A DNA stretch of 64,000 nucleotides from Pradoshia eiseniae (lineage in GTDB: Bacteria > Bacillota > Bacilli > Bacillales > Pradoshiaceae): contig NZ_PKOZ01000008.1 of assembly GCF_002946355.1 (NCBI RefSeq), positions 1 to 64,000 on the forward strand, given 5' to 3'. Below, piece by piece: positions 16,283 through 24,540 of this stretch; position 1 is the stretch's first letter; each line of letters starts with the position of its first letter. The notes under the pieces were generated by a model, which was not told where the DNA came from, ran no database searches, and saw only the letters and a list, made by a program, of their open reading frames with translations. A program made the position numbers and the translations under genes.

Positions 16283-17059
16283 ATGGATTATTTAGGGCGA
16301 GAATGGGAGATTACCCCTGCCGGAGGGGCGACAGGTGAAGCATTCATTGCCAGGCATGATGGGCAAAAGCTGTTTTTGAAGAGGAATTCTTCTCCTTTTT
16401 TGGCTGTGCTATCTGCCGAGGGGATTGTGCCAAAGCTCATCTGGACAAAAAGAATGGAGAATGGTGATGTGATCACAGCTCAGGAATGGATGAATGGAAG
16501 GGAATTGTCTCCTGCAGAAATGTGTGAGGAATCCGTTGCAGAATTGCTGCAGAAAATCCACCAATCTACTCCTTTGTTAAACATGCTCCGACGCCTGGGA
16601 AAAACAGCCCAAACGCCTATTCAAATCCTGGCTTCCGTGAAGAATTCCCTTGATGGAGAGCTTCGGGAAGACAAAGCCATAAAGGAAACAATACAATTCC
16701 TTGAGCAAAAGGTTAATGATGTGAATTGCGATCATTATGTCGTATGCCATGGAGATATTAATCATAATAATTTGCTTTTAAGTGATTCAGGAAATCTTTA
16801 TCTCATTGACTGGGATGAAGCAATCATAGCTGATCCTGCTATGGATATCAGCATGCTTTTATATTCATACGTAGAGAAAGACCAATGGGAGGAATGGCTA
16901 GCCAAATATGGCATGAGCCTGACACAAGAGCTGAGTTTAAGGATGAAATGGTTTGTCCTCGCCCAAACGATTCAAACAACTGTATTGCACAAAAAGAAAA
17001 ACCGGCTCAATGACATGAACCGGTGCATTGAATATTTAACCTTTGCTCAGGAATATTGA
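16283..17059 (+). CDS. ytmP: Aminoglycoside phosphotransferase-fold kinase (YtmP)
   Basis: About 258 residues. The kinase-like motifs CHGDINHNNLLL (Brenner motif, catalytic Asp) and LIDWDEA (metal-binding Asp) place it in the APH/choline kinase superfamily. The acceptor is unknown. I chose ATG 16283 (MDYLGREWEI) because GAAGGTGA lies five bases upstream; extending to ATG 16193 would translate through a terminator-like hairpin. It lies directly upstream of trmB, as in B. subtilis, and its 3' end overlaps the convergent ytzH gene by 13 bases. Confidence 0.85.
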   Translation: MDYLGREWEITPAGGATGEAFIARHDGQKLFLKRNSSPFLAVLSAEGIVPKLIWTKRMENGDVITAQEWMNGRELSPAEMCEESVAELLQKIHQSTPLLNMLRRLGKTAQTPIQILASVKNSLDGELREDKAIKETIQFLEQKVNDVNCDHYVVCHGDINHNNLLLSDSGNLYLIDWDEAIIADPAMDISMLLYSYVEKDQWEEWLAKYGMSLTQELSLRMKWFVLAQTIQTTVLHKKKNRLNDMNRCIEYLTFAQEY

Positions 17060-17325
17060 GTGATATCCTCAACCCACCCGGCAAGCTTCTGTTGATGAGA
17101 CTCAATGTGATTTTCTAGATTGGCGGCATGGATGCCGCTTTGGCTGTATTGATAGATCTCTTGCAGCACAGACATGGTTTCTTCAGCAACTTCAGGCTGT
17201 CTCATAAGAGACATCACTGTCCGCTCCAGTTGTTCACATTCAGATTGAGAACCGCAGCAATCCTCCTGGTGATTATTCAAGATATCTTTAAGAAGCATCC
17301 AGCTATGATTTTGTGACAGTGGCAT
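17047..17325 (-). CDS. ytzH: YtzH-like protein
   Basis: A 92-residue soluble, helical protein with a CC pair (residues 23-24) and a third Cys (~30). It matches the small YtzH-like family found between ytmP and trmB in Bacillus; function unknown. It is antisense to its neighbours and overlaps the end of ytmP. The start follows AAAGGAATGGG on the minus strand. Confidence 0.75.
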   Translation of the reverse strand: MPLSQNHSWMLLKDILNNHQEDCCGSQSECEQLERTVMSLMRQPEVAEETMSVLQEIYQYSQSGIHAANLENHIESHQQKLAGWVEDITQYS

Positions 17326-17394
17326 AGTATCCCATTCCTTTCCCTTATTGAATATCTATAGCTTGTGAAACTTAAGAACCGATTATTCATGATA

Positions 17395-17419
17395 AATCCG
17401 GCCTGTAAGCCGGTTTTTT
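17395..17419 (+). terminator. Short GC hairpin with T run
   Basis: CCGGC (17398-17402) pairs with GCCGG (17409-17413) ahead of six T. It lies upstream of ytzH and before trmB, where it would stop rightward read-through from ytmP. Confidence 0.5.
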
Positions 17420-17533
17420 GTTTTGTTCTGAGGGCAATTTAGACATATAGCCCCTAGTGAAAAGAAGCTAGCATGGAATTTCTATTCAGGATGTGCTACT
17501 CTTTTTACGTAAATTCAGCGGAGGTGCACGATT

Positions 17534-18169
17534 TTGAGACAAAGATACAAACCATGGGCAAAGGAGAAACTCCAAAATAACCCATATTTCTGCATACAAG
17601 AACCAGCAAAGCATAAAGGCGCTTGGTCTGAAGTGTTTGGGAATGATAACCCAATCCATATTGAGGTTGGAACAGGGAAAGGCCAATTCATCAACGGGAT
17701 GGCCCAGCAAAACCCTGATATCAACTATATTGGCATAGAGCTGGCAGACCGTGTCATCGTAACAGCACTTGACCGACTGCTTGAATCCAATCTGCCGAAC
17801 GTAAAACTGCTCAATGTGAATGCGATGGAGCTTCCGGATATTTTTGCCGAGGGCGAAGTTTCGCGGGTTTATTTAAACTTCTCTGACCCATGGCCAAAAA
17901 CACGTCATGAGAAGAGAAGACTTACGTATAAAACTTTTCTTGACTTATATAAAGGAATTTTGCCGGAACATGGAGAAATTCATTTTAAGACAGATAACCG
18001 CGGGTTGTTCGAATATTCCCTTGTGAGCTTCTCACACTATGGGATGAAATTAAATTATGTCAGCCTTGATCTTCATAATAGTGACTTTGAAGGTAATGTC
18101 ATGACGGAATATGAGCAAAAGTTCTCCGCAAAAGGCAATCCGATCTATCGCTGTGAGGCAGCCTTTTAA
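17534..18169 (+). CDS. trmB: tRNA (guanine-N7)-methyltransferase
   Basis: A 211-residue SAM-dependent enzyme that methylates G46 of t[14 protein letters not shown] is the SAM-binding motif; [16 protein letters not shown] (about residues 116-131) is the family signature. The start codon is TTG 17534, set by GGAGGTG eight bases upstream. Confidence 0.95.
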   Translation: MRQRYKPWAKEKLQNNPYFCIQEPAKHKGAWSEVFGNDNPIHIEVGTGKGQFINGMAQQNPDINYIGIELADRVIVTALDRLLESNLPNVKLLNVNAMELPDIFAEGEVSRVYLNFSDPWPKTRHEKRRLTYKTFLDLYKGILPEHGEIHFKTDNRGLFEYSLVSFSHYGMKLNYVSLDLHNSDFEGNVMTEYEQKFSAKGNPIYRCEAAF

Positions 18170-18220
18170 TATCTGTCCTTCATACTATGATGAGCAATCC
18201 ATGATAAAGGAGAGAAACCA

Positions 18221-19069
18221 TTGGAGAATTTGCAGTTCGGGAAGTTTGCATTGACATGGCTTAATGGCGGAGATACACATATGGATGGAGGGGCCATGTT
18301 CGGAGTTGTGCCGAAACCTTTATGGTCCAAAAAGTATCCTGTCAATGAAAGAAACCAAATCGAATTGAGAACTGATCCCATATTGGTTCAGACAGAGGGC
18401 AAGAATTATCTGATTGATTCCGGAATTGGCAAAGGAAAATTGACGGAAAAGCAGCTCCGCAATTATGGCGTGAGTGTAGAATCGGAGCTTGATGAGGGTT
18501 TAGCTAGCCTAGGTCTGACGGTTGAAGATATTGATGGTGTCCTTATGACTCATCTTCATTTCGACCATGCCTGTGGCTTGACTGGCTATCAAGATGGTGA
18601 GCTGAAAAGCGTATTTCCCAATGCGGTCATTTATACATCCCAGGTTGAATGGGATGAGATGAGAAATCCGAATATACGTTCAAGAAACACGTATTGGGAA
18701 GAGAATTGGAAGCCGATTGAAGACCAGGTCAAAACCTTCGAGGAGGAACTGGTTATCACTGATGGCCTCAAAATGATTCACACCGGCGGTCACAGTGACG
18801 GTCATAGCATCATCATCATGGAGCAAGAAGGGGAGATGCTCCTTCATATGGCTGACTTGATGCCAACCGTTGCCCACCAGAATACGCTTTGGGTGCTGGC
18901 ATATGATGATTACCCGATTGATTCGATTGCTGCGAAGGAAAAATGGGTGAAGCATGGTATCAAGAGCGGTGCCTGGTTCACTTTTTATCATGATTACGCC
19001 CATCGTGCAGTCAAATGGGACGATGGCGGCAAGGAAATTATTGAGAAGATAGAGCGAGATAGAGCATAA
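18221..19069 (+). CDS. ytnP: YtnP-type N-acyl homoserine lactonase
   Basis: A 282-residue metallo-beta-lactamase-fold protein. The zinc motif HLHFDHACG (about residues 112-120), the second His in TGGHSDGH and a late YHDYAH are in place. B. subtilis YtnP degrades acyl-homoserine lactones and interferes with signalling of other bacteria, so quorum quenching is likely but not proven here. TTG start at 18221 with AAAGGAGAG upstream. Single gene with a strong terminator. Confidence 0.88.
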   Translation: MENLQFGKFALTWLNGGDTHMDGGAMFGVVPKPLWSKKYPVNERNQIELRTDPILVQTEGKNYLIDSGIGKGKLTEKQLRNYGVSVESELDEGLASLGLTVEDIDGVLMTHLHFDHACGLTGYQDGELKSVFPNAVIYTSQVEWDEMRNPNIRSRNTYWEENWKPIEDQVKTFEEELVITDGLKMIHTGGHSDGHSIIIMEQEGEMLLHMADLMPTVAHQNTLWVLAYDDYPIDSIAAKEKWVKHGIKSGAWFTFYHDYAHRAVKWDDGGKEIIEKIERDRA

Positions 19070-19074
19070 AGATG

Positions 19075-19116
19075 AAAGTCCTGCATAAGACCTCTAACGG
19101 CTTGTGCAGGACTTTT
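19075..19116 (+). terminator. Terminator of ytnP
   Basis: A 15-bp stem (19075-19089 with 19101-19115) ending in TTTT. Confidence 0.8.
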
Positions 19117-19247
19117 GTTGCGGAATAGATGGTAAATAGGCATGAGAAGGAATGAAGAGGTATAAACTATGTTTGCTTAAAACTTGGATTAGGGTCTTAC
19201 TGCCATTAGCTTTTTAAGGGGCCAGAAAACAAAGATTATGAACGAGA

Positions 19248-19275
19248 AAAAAACCAGTCCCGGTATGGAACTGGC
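19248..19275 (-). terminator. Terminator of the PepSY gene
   Basis: CCAGT (19254-19258) pairs with ACTGG (19270-19274), with further C-G pairs inside. On the minus strand it runs into seven T. Confidence 0.5.
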
Positions 19276-19301
19276 TGCTAGCGATAGAATGTTATTTGGT
19301 T

Positions 19302-19619
19302 TCAGCCTGCTTGGTAAATGTCTAGGATAGTGCCGGTATTGGCGTCTGCGATGAATTCGAATTGGGAGGATTCATGTCCATCAACTTTTGTTAAACCGCC
19401 TTTGTATACATCGTAATCAAGATAGTTTCTCGTATATTTCTCTGGTTTCATCATAATCCAGGAACCGCGGATATTGGTTCCTTCATCCCCAAGTGTGGTT
19501 TTAATGGTTGTTAGAACCTTCTCAGGAGATACCATGCCCTTCTTGTTAGACAGCTCCTTGACTACATAGCCAGCGGCAAAACCTGCTGCCGCGCCTGTGA
19601 TAAATGTTTTCCAGTTCAT
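19302..19619 (-). CDS. PepSY domain protein (YtzB-like)
   Basis: About 105 residues. An N-terminal hydrophobic, Ala/Gly-rich segment (about residues 5-20) is followed by a PepSY-like domain (residues 35-105) ending in ADANTGTILDIYQ. PepSY domains are inhibitory or regulatory modules, often exported. Start ATG 19619, preceded by GGAGG; an upstream in-frame ATG lacks a site. Monocistronic. Confidence 0.75.
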   Translation of the reverse strand: MNWKTFITGAAAGFAAGYVVKELSNKKGMVSPEKVLTTIKTTLGDEGTNIRGSWIMMKPEKYTRNYLDYDVYKGGLTKVDGHESSQFEFIADANTGTILDIYQAG

Positions 19620-19792
19620 TTTTATTCCTCCAATCACAATGGTTCGTTCATAGCTCTGTTATTCTATTCCCATCCATTATACAGATTAAGCGTATGTGAA
19701 GCTATTTTTTCAATATCTTCCAGATTGATAAGTTATCCGCTCAGCATGTACAATATGGATGAGTGAAAAAAATGGTAAAGGGGAACAGACGC

Positions 19793-20869
19793 ATGAAGCA
19801 ATCAACATTGGAATTATTTAAGACCCTGACCGAGCTGCCGGGAGCACCGGGATATGAACATGAAGTACGGGCTTTCATGAAGAAGCAAATGTCGAAATAT
19901 ACCGACGAGTTTGTGCAGGATGGACTCGGAAGCTTATTTGGTGTCAAAAGAGGCGATGAGGAAGGCCCGAAAATAATGGTCGCAGGCCATATGGATGAGG
20001 TTGGATTTATGGTGACCTCGATTACTTCTGAGGGATTGTTGCGCTTTCAGACACTTGGGGGCTGGTGGAGCCAAGTTTTGCTGGCTCAGCGCGTGCGAGT
20101 TTATACGGATAAGGGCCCGATAGTCGGGGTTGTCAGCTCCATCCCTCCTCATTTATTGAGTGAGGCCCAGCGGACGAAGCCGATGGACATTGCGAATATG
20201 CTCATTGATGTTGGGGCAGATGACAAGGATGACGCGATTGCGATGGGCATTAAACCAGGTCAGCAAATTGTGCCCCATACAGAATTCACCCCAATGGCAA
20301 ACGAGAAAAAAATCCTGGCGAAAGCCTGGGATAATCGCTACGGCTGCGGTTTGGCGATTGAGCTTTTAGAGGAGCTTCAAGGTGAAAAGCTGCCGAATAT
20401 CCTTTATTCCGGCGCTACTGTCATGGAAGAGGTTGGTTTGAGAGGAGCAGGGACAGCGGCAACTATGATTGATCCTGACTTGTTCTTCGCGTGTGACGCT
20501 AGCCCAGCAAATGATATGTCCGGGAGCAAGGATGTATTCGGCTACTTGGGCAAGGGGCCTTTGCTTCGTATTTATGACCGTACAACGGTTATGCATAAAG
20601 GTATGAGAGAGTTTATTCTTGATACGGCTGAATCTAATCATATTCCTTATCAGTACTTCGTGGCTCCAAACGGGGGAACCGATGCTGGCAAGGTCCATGT
20701 GACAAACCGCGGGATTCCAAGTGCGGTGATTGGTGTCTGCTCCCGTTATATCCATACTTCTGCATCCATTTTGCATGTGGATGATTATGCAGCAGCGAAA
20801 GAACTGCTTGTAAAGCTAGTAAAAGCTTGTGATAAGACAACGGTGGAAACAATCAAGCAAAATGGATAG
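19793..20869 (+). CDS. ytoP: M42 family metallopeptidase (YtoP)
   Basis: About 358 residues. Dinuclear zinc ligands of the M42 family are visible: [29 protein letters not shown] (catalytic Glu pair), CDASPANDM, and the C-terminal [13 protein letters not shown]. These enzymes are cytosolic aminopeptidases that form large oligomers; glutamyl aminopeptidase activity is typical. Start ATG 19793 follows AAAGGGGA; the longer reading from 19763 has no such site. Confidence 0.92.
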   Translation: MKQSTLELFKTLTELPGAPGYEHEVRAFMKKQMSKYTDEFVQDGLGSLFGVKRGDEEGPKIMVAGHMDEVGFMVTSITSEGLLRFQTLGGWWSQVLLAQRVRVYTDKGPIVGVVSSIPPHLLSEAQRTKPMDIANMLIDVGADDKDDAIAMGIKPGQQIVPHTEFTPMANEKKILAKAWDNRYGCGLAIELLEELQGEKLPNILYSGATVMEEVGLRGAGTAATMIDPDLFFACDASPANDMSGSKDVFGYLGKGPLLRIYDRTTVMHKGMREFILDTAESNHIPYQYFVAPNGGTDAGKVHVTNRGIPSAVIGVCSRYIHTSASILHVDDYAAAKELLVKLVKACDKTTVETIKQNG

Positions 20870-20880
20870 CAATGACATGG

Positions 20881-20906
20881 AGGCAGCTGAAGCTGCCTTC
20901 TTTTTC
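20881..20906 (+). terminator. Terminator of ytoP
   Basis: AGGCAG (20881-20886) pairs with CTGCCT (20893-20898), followed by TCTTTTTC. Confidence 0.65.
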
Positions 20907-20926
20907 AGAAAGGAAGTAAAGCAGGA

Positions 20927-21442
20927 ATGTTGAAGATAGCCATTGGAACAAAGAACCCAGCAAAGGTTAAGGCTGCAAATCTGGCCACGAAGGAGTTAGG
21001 CGGGGAGTTACTTTCGGTTAATGTGCCCTCAGGAGTATCAGAGCAGCCTTTTTCAGATGAAGAAACGATGGATGGTGCCCTGAATCGCGCAAGAAACGCC
21101 TTAAAGGAAACCGGTGCTGATCTTGGCATAGGACTAGAGGGCGGGGTCGTTAGAACGCCTTATGGGCTATTTATTTGCAATTGGGGAGCGCTTGTTACAA
21201 AAGCAGGGGAATCCTTCATAGCCGGAGGAGCGAGAATAAAGCTGCCAGAAGAAGTGGCCCAAGAGCTCTTCGGCGGCCGTGAGCTTGGACCGGTCATGGA
21301 TGAATATACGAAGAAGCAAGATATCCGAAAGTCCGAGGGGGCTGTTGGCATATTCTCGAACGGGCGTATTACAAGAGACAGGATGTTTGAGCATGTTATG
21401 GAGCTGTTAATTGGCCAGTATGAATATAGCAAGAGAGCTTAA
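20927..21442 (+). CDS. DUF84 / YjjX-type inosine-xanthosine triphosphatase-like protein
   Basis: A 171-residue protein. GTKNPAKVKA (residues 6-15), the GVSEQPFSDEET loop and the GLEGG motif mark the DUF84/NTPase_I-T family. Members hydrolyse non-canonical purine NTPs (ITP/XTP), acting as nucleotide-pool sanitisers. Start ATG 20927 follows AAAGGAAG. It is not, as far as I recall, at this position in B. subtilis, so it may be a lineage-specific insertion between ytoP and ytpP. Confidence 0.85.
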   Translation: MLKIAIGTKNPAKVKAANLATKELGGELLSVNVPSGVSEQPFSDEETMDGALNRARNALKETGADLGIGLEGGVVRTPYGLFICNWGALVTKAGESFIAGGARIKLPEEVAQELFGGRELGPVMDEYTKKQDIRKSEGAVGIFSNGRITRDRMFEHVMELLIGQYEYSKRA

Positions 21443-21566
21443 TATTTTTCCTCTCTAGAGGAGTTCATGATGTCCTCGTGTTTATCGGCCTTTTTTCGCA
21501 GAACCATCAGGATGAACTTGAATAATAGTTGAATCAATGATTTTTTCATACAGGAACCTCGGAATG

Positions 21567-21589
21567 GACCGCTTTATTAGCGGTCTTTT
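21567..21589 (+). terminator. Terminator upstream of niaP
   Basis: A perfect 7-bp stem (21567-21573 with 21579-21585) followed by TTTT; separates niaP from the DUF84 gene. Confidence 0.75.
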
Positions 21590-21647
21590 ATATTAATAAT
21601 ACTTGTTTCATAGGAAAGATGAAATCGAATGCTGCAATTATTTGCTG

Positions 21648-21685
21648 ACAGGTGTCTTGACAGCTGACTAGACAAATAGTATTCT
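21648..21685 (+). promoter_or_regulatory. niaP promoter with candidate NiaR operator
   Basis: TTGACA (21657-21662), exactly 17 bases, TATTCT (21680-21685). The -35 is embedded in TGTCTTGACA (21653-21662), a TGTC-nn-GACA inverted repeat flanked by further GACAGG / GCTGAC. This resembles, from memory, NiaR (niacin-responsive repressor) boxes, and NiaR is a known regulator of niacin transporters. Confidence 0.5.
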
Positions 21686-21735
21686 TTCAAATTAGATGGT
21701 CAGAAAAAACAGAAAATGGGTTTGGGGGAAGAGTA

Positions 21736-22953
21736 ATGGAAATGGCCTTTGAGCAAAAAAAGAAGGCAATGCCTAATAAGCTGCTAGGCGTTGCAGGTCT
21801 TGCCTGGCTTTTTGACGCGATGGATGTGGGAATCCTCTCCTTTGTTATCGCCGCCCTGCAAGAGGATTGGGGATTGACATCCCAGCAGATGGGGTGGATT
21901 GGCAGTGTCAATTCCATCGGCATGGCTGTTGGAGCACTTGTATTTGGATTATTGGCGGACCGAATCGGCAGGAAGAATGTGCTGATTATCACGTTAGTCT
22001 TATTTTCAGTTGCCAGCGGCTTTTCAGCATTGACAACGAGCCTAGCTGTCTTTCTTTTCTTTCGCTTTTTGATTGGGATGGGTCTCGGCGGAGAGCTGCC
22101 GGTGGCATCAACACTTGTATCTGAGAGTGTGCCGGAGGATAAGCGCGGACGGGTTGTCGTCCTGCTAGAAAGCTTTTGGGCTGGGGGATGGCTTGTCGCT
22201 GCGCTGATCTCCTATTTCATCATCCCGCTTTATGGCTGGCGTGTGGCCTTATTGATTAGTGCGCTTCCGGCATTTTATGCGATTTATCTACGGATTCATC
22301 TTCCGGATTCATCCAGGTTTGCGAACGTAAAAAAGGAACAGAGACTGTCTGTCCCGGCTTCGCTTGCCATGCTATGGAAGAAGGAATATGCAAAGCGCAC
22401 TTTCATGATGTGGGTTCTTTGGTTCAGTGTCGTATTCTCCTATTATGGAATGTTCCTATGGCTTCCAAGTGTTATGGTACTGAAGGGATTCACATTAATT
22501 CAAAGCTTCCAGTATGTCTTGATTATGACCCTGGCCCAATTACCCGGCTATTTTACGGCAGCCTGGTTTATTGAGAAGTTTGGCCGCAAGTTTGTCCTTG
22601 TCACGTATTTATTCGGAACAGCCGTAAGTGCGTACTTCTTTGGCAATGCCGAAACCCTCGGCGCATTGATGACAGCAGGCTGTTTCCTTTCATTCTTTAA
22701 TCTAGGTGCATGGGGTGCTTTATATGCCTATTCTCCAGAGCAATATCCAACTGTTATCAGAGGCACAGGAACAGGCATGGCAGCCTCTGTTGGCCGAGTA
22801 GGAGGGATATTAGGACCCCTCCTTGTTGGCAGCCTGCTGAATAGTGGAACATCGATTGAAACCATTTTCTTGATTTTTGGTGTTTCTATCCTCATTGGGA
22901 TGCTTGCTGTTCTCTTCTTAGGAAAAGAAACAAAAAATGCAGCCTTGGATTAG
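21736..22953 (+). CDS. niaP: Niacin transporter NiaP (MFS)
   Basis: A 405-residue major facilitator with 12 hydrophobic segments. LLGVAGLAWLFDAMDVGIL, GLLADRIGRKNVL (the MFS loop 2-3 motif) and GMGLGGELPVASTLVSE closely match B. subtilis YceI/NiaP as I remember it. It imports nicotinic acid for NAD synthesis; sugar or aromatic-acid transport is the general-family alternative. Single gene with its own promoter and a candidate NiaR site. In B. subtilis the gene lies elsewhere, so its position here is a rearrangement or insertion. Confidence 0.85.
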   Translation: MEMAFEQKKKAMPNKLLGVAGLAWLFDAMDVGILSFVIAALQEDWGLTSQQMGWIGSVNSIGMAVGALVFGLLADRIGRKNVLIITLVLFSVASGFSALTTSLAVFLFFRFLIGMGLGGELPVASTLVSESVPEDKRGRVVVLLESFWAGGWLVAALISYFIIPLYGWRVALLISALPAFYAIYLRIHLPDSSRFANVKKEQRLSVPASLAMLWKKEYAKRTFMMWVLWFSVVFSYYGMFLWLPSVMVLKGFTLIQSFQYVLIMTLAQLPGYFTAAWFIEKFGRKFVLVTYLFGTAVSAYFFGNAETLGALMTAGCFLSFFNLGAWGALYAYSPEQYPTVIRGTGTGMAASVGRVGGILGPLLVGSLLNSGTSIETIFLIFGVSILIGMLAVLFLGKETKNAALD

Positions 22954-23014
22954 CCAATCCGCTTTATTTTGGGTATAGTATTTATACAATACTGACCAAT
23001 GAAGTGGAGGAACG

Positions 23015-23329
23015 ATGATGAATAAGCTAGAAAGCATGGAGCAATATGAGGAATTAAAGGGAAACAGCAAGGTTATCTTTCTGTTTTCTGCTGATTGGTG
23101 TCCAGATTGCCGGTTTATTGACCCGTTTATCGATGACGTGGCTGCAGCATATCCGGAATTCACCTTTGTCTATGTCGATCGCGATAAGTTCCTGGATTTG
23201 TGCATCCAATTGGATGTATTTGGAATCCCTAGCTTTGTAGCTTTTGAACAAGGGCGTGAGTTAGGAAGATTCGTCAATAAGGATCGCAAGACACGGGAGC
23301 AAATTGAGGAATTCATTGCTTCATTGTGA
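23015..23329 (+). CDS. ytpP: Thioredoxin-like protein YtpP
   Basis: A 104-residue thioredoxin fold with active site WCPDC (about residues 28-32), FVYVDRDKF and the cis-Pro in FGIPSF. Likely a cytosolic thiol-disulfide exchange protein; partners unknown. Start ATG 23015 (or ATG 23018) follows GTGGAGGA. Confidence 0.9.
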   Translation: MMNKLESMEQYEELKGNSKVIFLFSADWCPDCRFIDPFIDDVAAAYPEFTFVYVDRDKFLDLCIQLDVFGIPSFVAFEQGRELGRFVNKDRKTREQIEEFIASL

Positions 23330-23335
23330 AAATTA

Positions 23336-23360
23336 GACTCCCCGCCGGGGGTCTTTTTTT
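23336..23360 (+). terminator. Terminator of ytpP
   Basis: A 7-bp GC-rich stem (23336-23342 with 23347-23353) followed by seven T. Confidence 0.8.
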
Positions 23361-23391
23361 ATTTTATTTAGGAGTAATGATGATATACTAA

Positions 23392-23446
23392 CCGTTGATT
23401 GCACTCCAAAGGCGGCCGACTCCTGCGAGAACCCGCCAAGCAGGGT
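23392..23446. repeat. Degenerate copy of a Bacillus intergenic repeat
   Basis: CGTTGATTG...AAGGCGG..CGACTCCTGCG resembles the left end of a long hairpin-forming element common in Bacillaceae intergenic regions, whose usual form (from memory) reads TTGATTGGAGCGGAAGGCGGCGACTCCTGCGGGA-. The right half is missing or decayed here. It sits just after the ytpP terminator, a typical site for the element. Confidence 0.4.
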
Positions 23447-23624
23447 AAAACAAGCTCCAAGGCATAAGCTTTGACTGCAACAAAGATTCACACATCAGTT
23501 TAGCAAAACCTTTTTTGATAGATTTCTAAAAATGGGTAATCCCTAGAAAAGAATGCAGACAATTTGGCATGAAGTCCAAGTAAAATGGGCAAAAGTACGC
23601 TATAGTAATCTATAAGGAGGAATC

Positions 23625-24437
23625 ATGATGAAAATGACGACAACGAAGATGAAAAACATACTGATGGAAAGACTCTCTAAAGGTTCAAGGACCTTTTCAT
23701 ATAATCGAGACCAGGAAGAATTAAGGATAGAAGATAAGGAAACGAAAAAGGGCATAACGGTGGCTTTGTCCCCGTTATTGGCTAAATATGATCAATCAGG
23801 TGAAAAAGCGATAGAAGAGCTCCTTTATTATGTGGAGGAATCCTTAAATGTGATGGGCAAGGAACAGGCACTAGAAGGAAACGAAAAGAAAATCTACCCA
23901 GTCATTCGCTCGGCCTCTTTCCCTAAAGAAGCAAAAGAAGGCGTTCCGTTCGTCATAGATGAACATACAGCAGAAACAGTCATTTATTATGCGGTCGACT
24001 TAGGAAATACGTATCGGATGATTGACCAGGAATTGATGGACAAAGAGGGCTGGGATAAAGAGACCATCCGCTCGATGGCCATGTTTAATGTCCGCTCACT
24101 GCCAGTTAAAGCGAAGAAGGACACAGTCAGGGGGAATGATTTTTATTTCATCAACCATAATGATGGATATGACGCATCCCGAATACTGATAGATTCTGAG
24201 TTGAAGAAATTTAAAGACGGCATGAAGGGGTCCATGGCAGTAGCTGTCCCTCATCAAGATGTGCTTATTATTGCGGATATTCAAAATAACGCCGGTTACG
24301 ATATATTGGCTCAGATGAATATGCATTTCTTTACGAATGGCAATGTACCTATTACAGCCTTGCCGTTTTTATACGAGGATGGGGAATTGGAACCAATCTT
24401 TATCCTTGCGAAAAATAGACCAATGGAAGACAGCTAA
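23625..24437 (+). CDS. ytpQ: DUF1444 family protein YtpQ
   Basis: A 270-residue soluble protein matching the DUF1444 family (YtpQ), present beside ytpP in Bacillus. No catalytic motif is recognised. [11 protein letters not shown]-like and [19 protein letters not shown] segments are family-typical. Start ATG 23625 follows AAGGAGG (ATG 23628 is also possible). In B. subtilis a tRNA-binding-domain gene, ytpR, follows; here sftA follows directly. Confidence 0.8.
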   Translation: MMKMTTTKMKNILMERLSKGSRTFSYNRDQEELRIEDKETKKGITVALSPLLAKYDQSGEKAIEELLYYVEESLNVMGKEQALEGNEKKIYPVIRSASFPKEAKEGVPFVIDEHTAETVIYYAVDLGNTYRMIDQELMDKEGWDKETIRSMAMFNVRSLPVKAKKDTVRGNDFYFINHNDGYDASRILIDSELKKFKDGMKGSMAVAVPHQDVLIIADIQNNAGYDILAQMNMHFFTNGNVPITALPFLYEDGELEPIFILAKNRPMEDS

Positions 24438-24540
24438 CCGTATAGGAAAATGATACTAATTCATAAGAAAACCCCTTAATAACATGAATTTTTTGATAAA
24501 ATAAAGACTTATCATGAATAAAGAAAGTGTGAGGAAAGGT

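Larger units (their letters stand above)
21443..21735. other. Intergenic region before niaP
   Basis: 293 bases without a gene. It holds a terminator (21567-21589) and the niaP promoter/operator (21650-21685). The stretch 21443-21560 shows no recognisable feature. Confidence 0.5.

Noticed and set aside
21443-21560. Possible remnant of a transposable element between the DUF84 gene and niaP
   Set aside because: No inverted ends, target duplication or transposase similarity could be seen.
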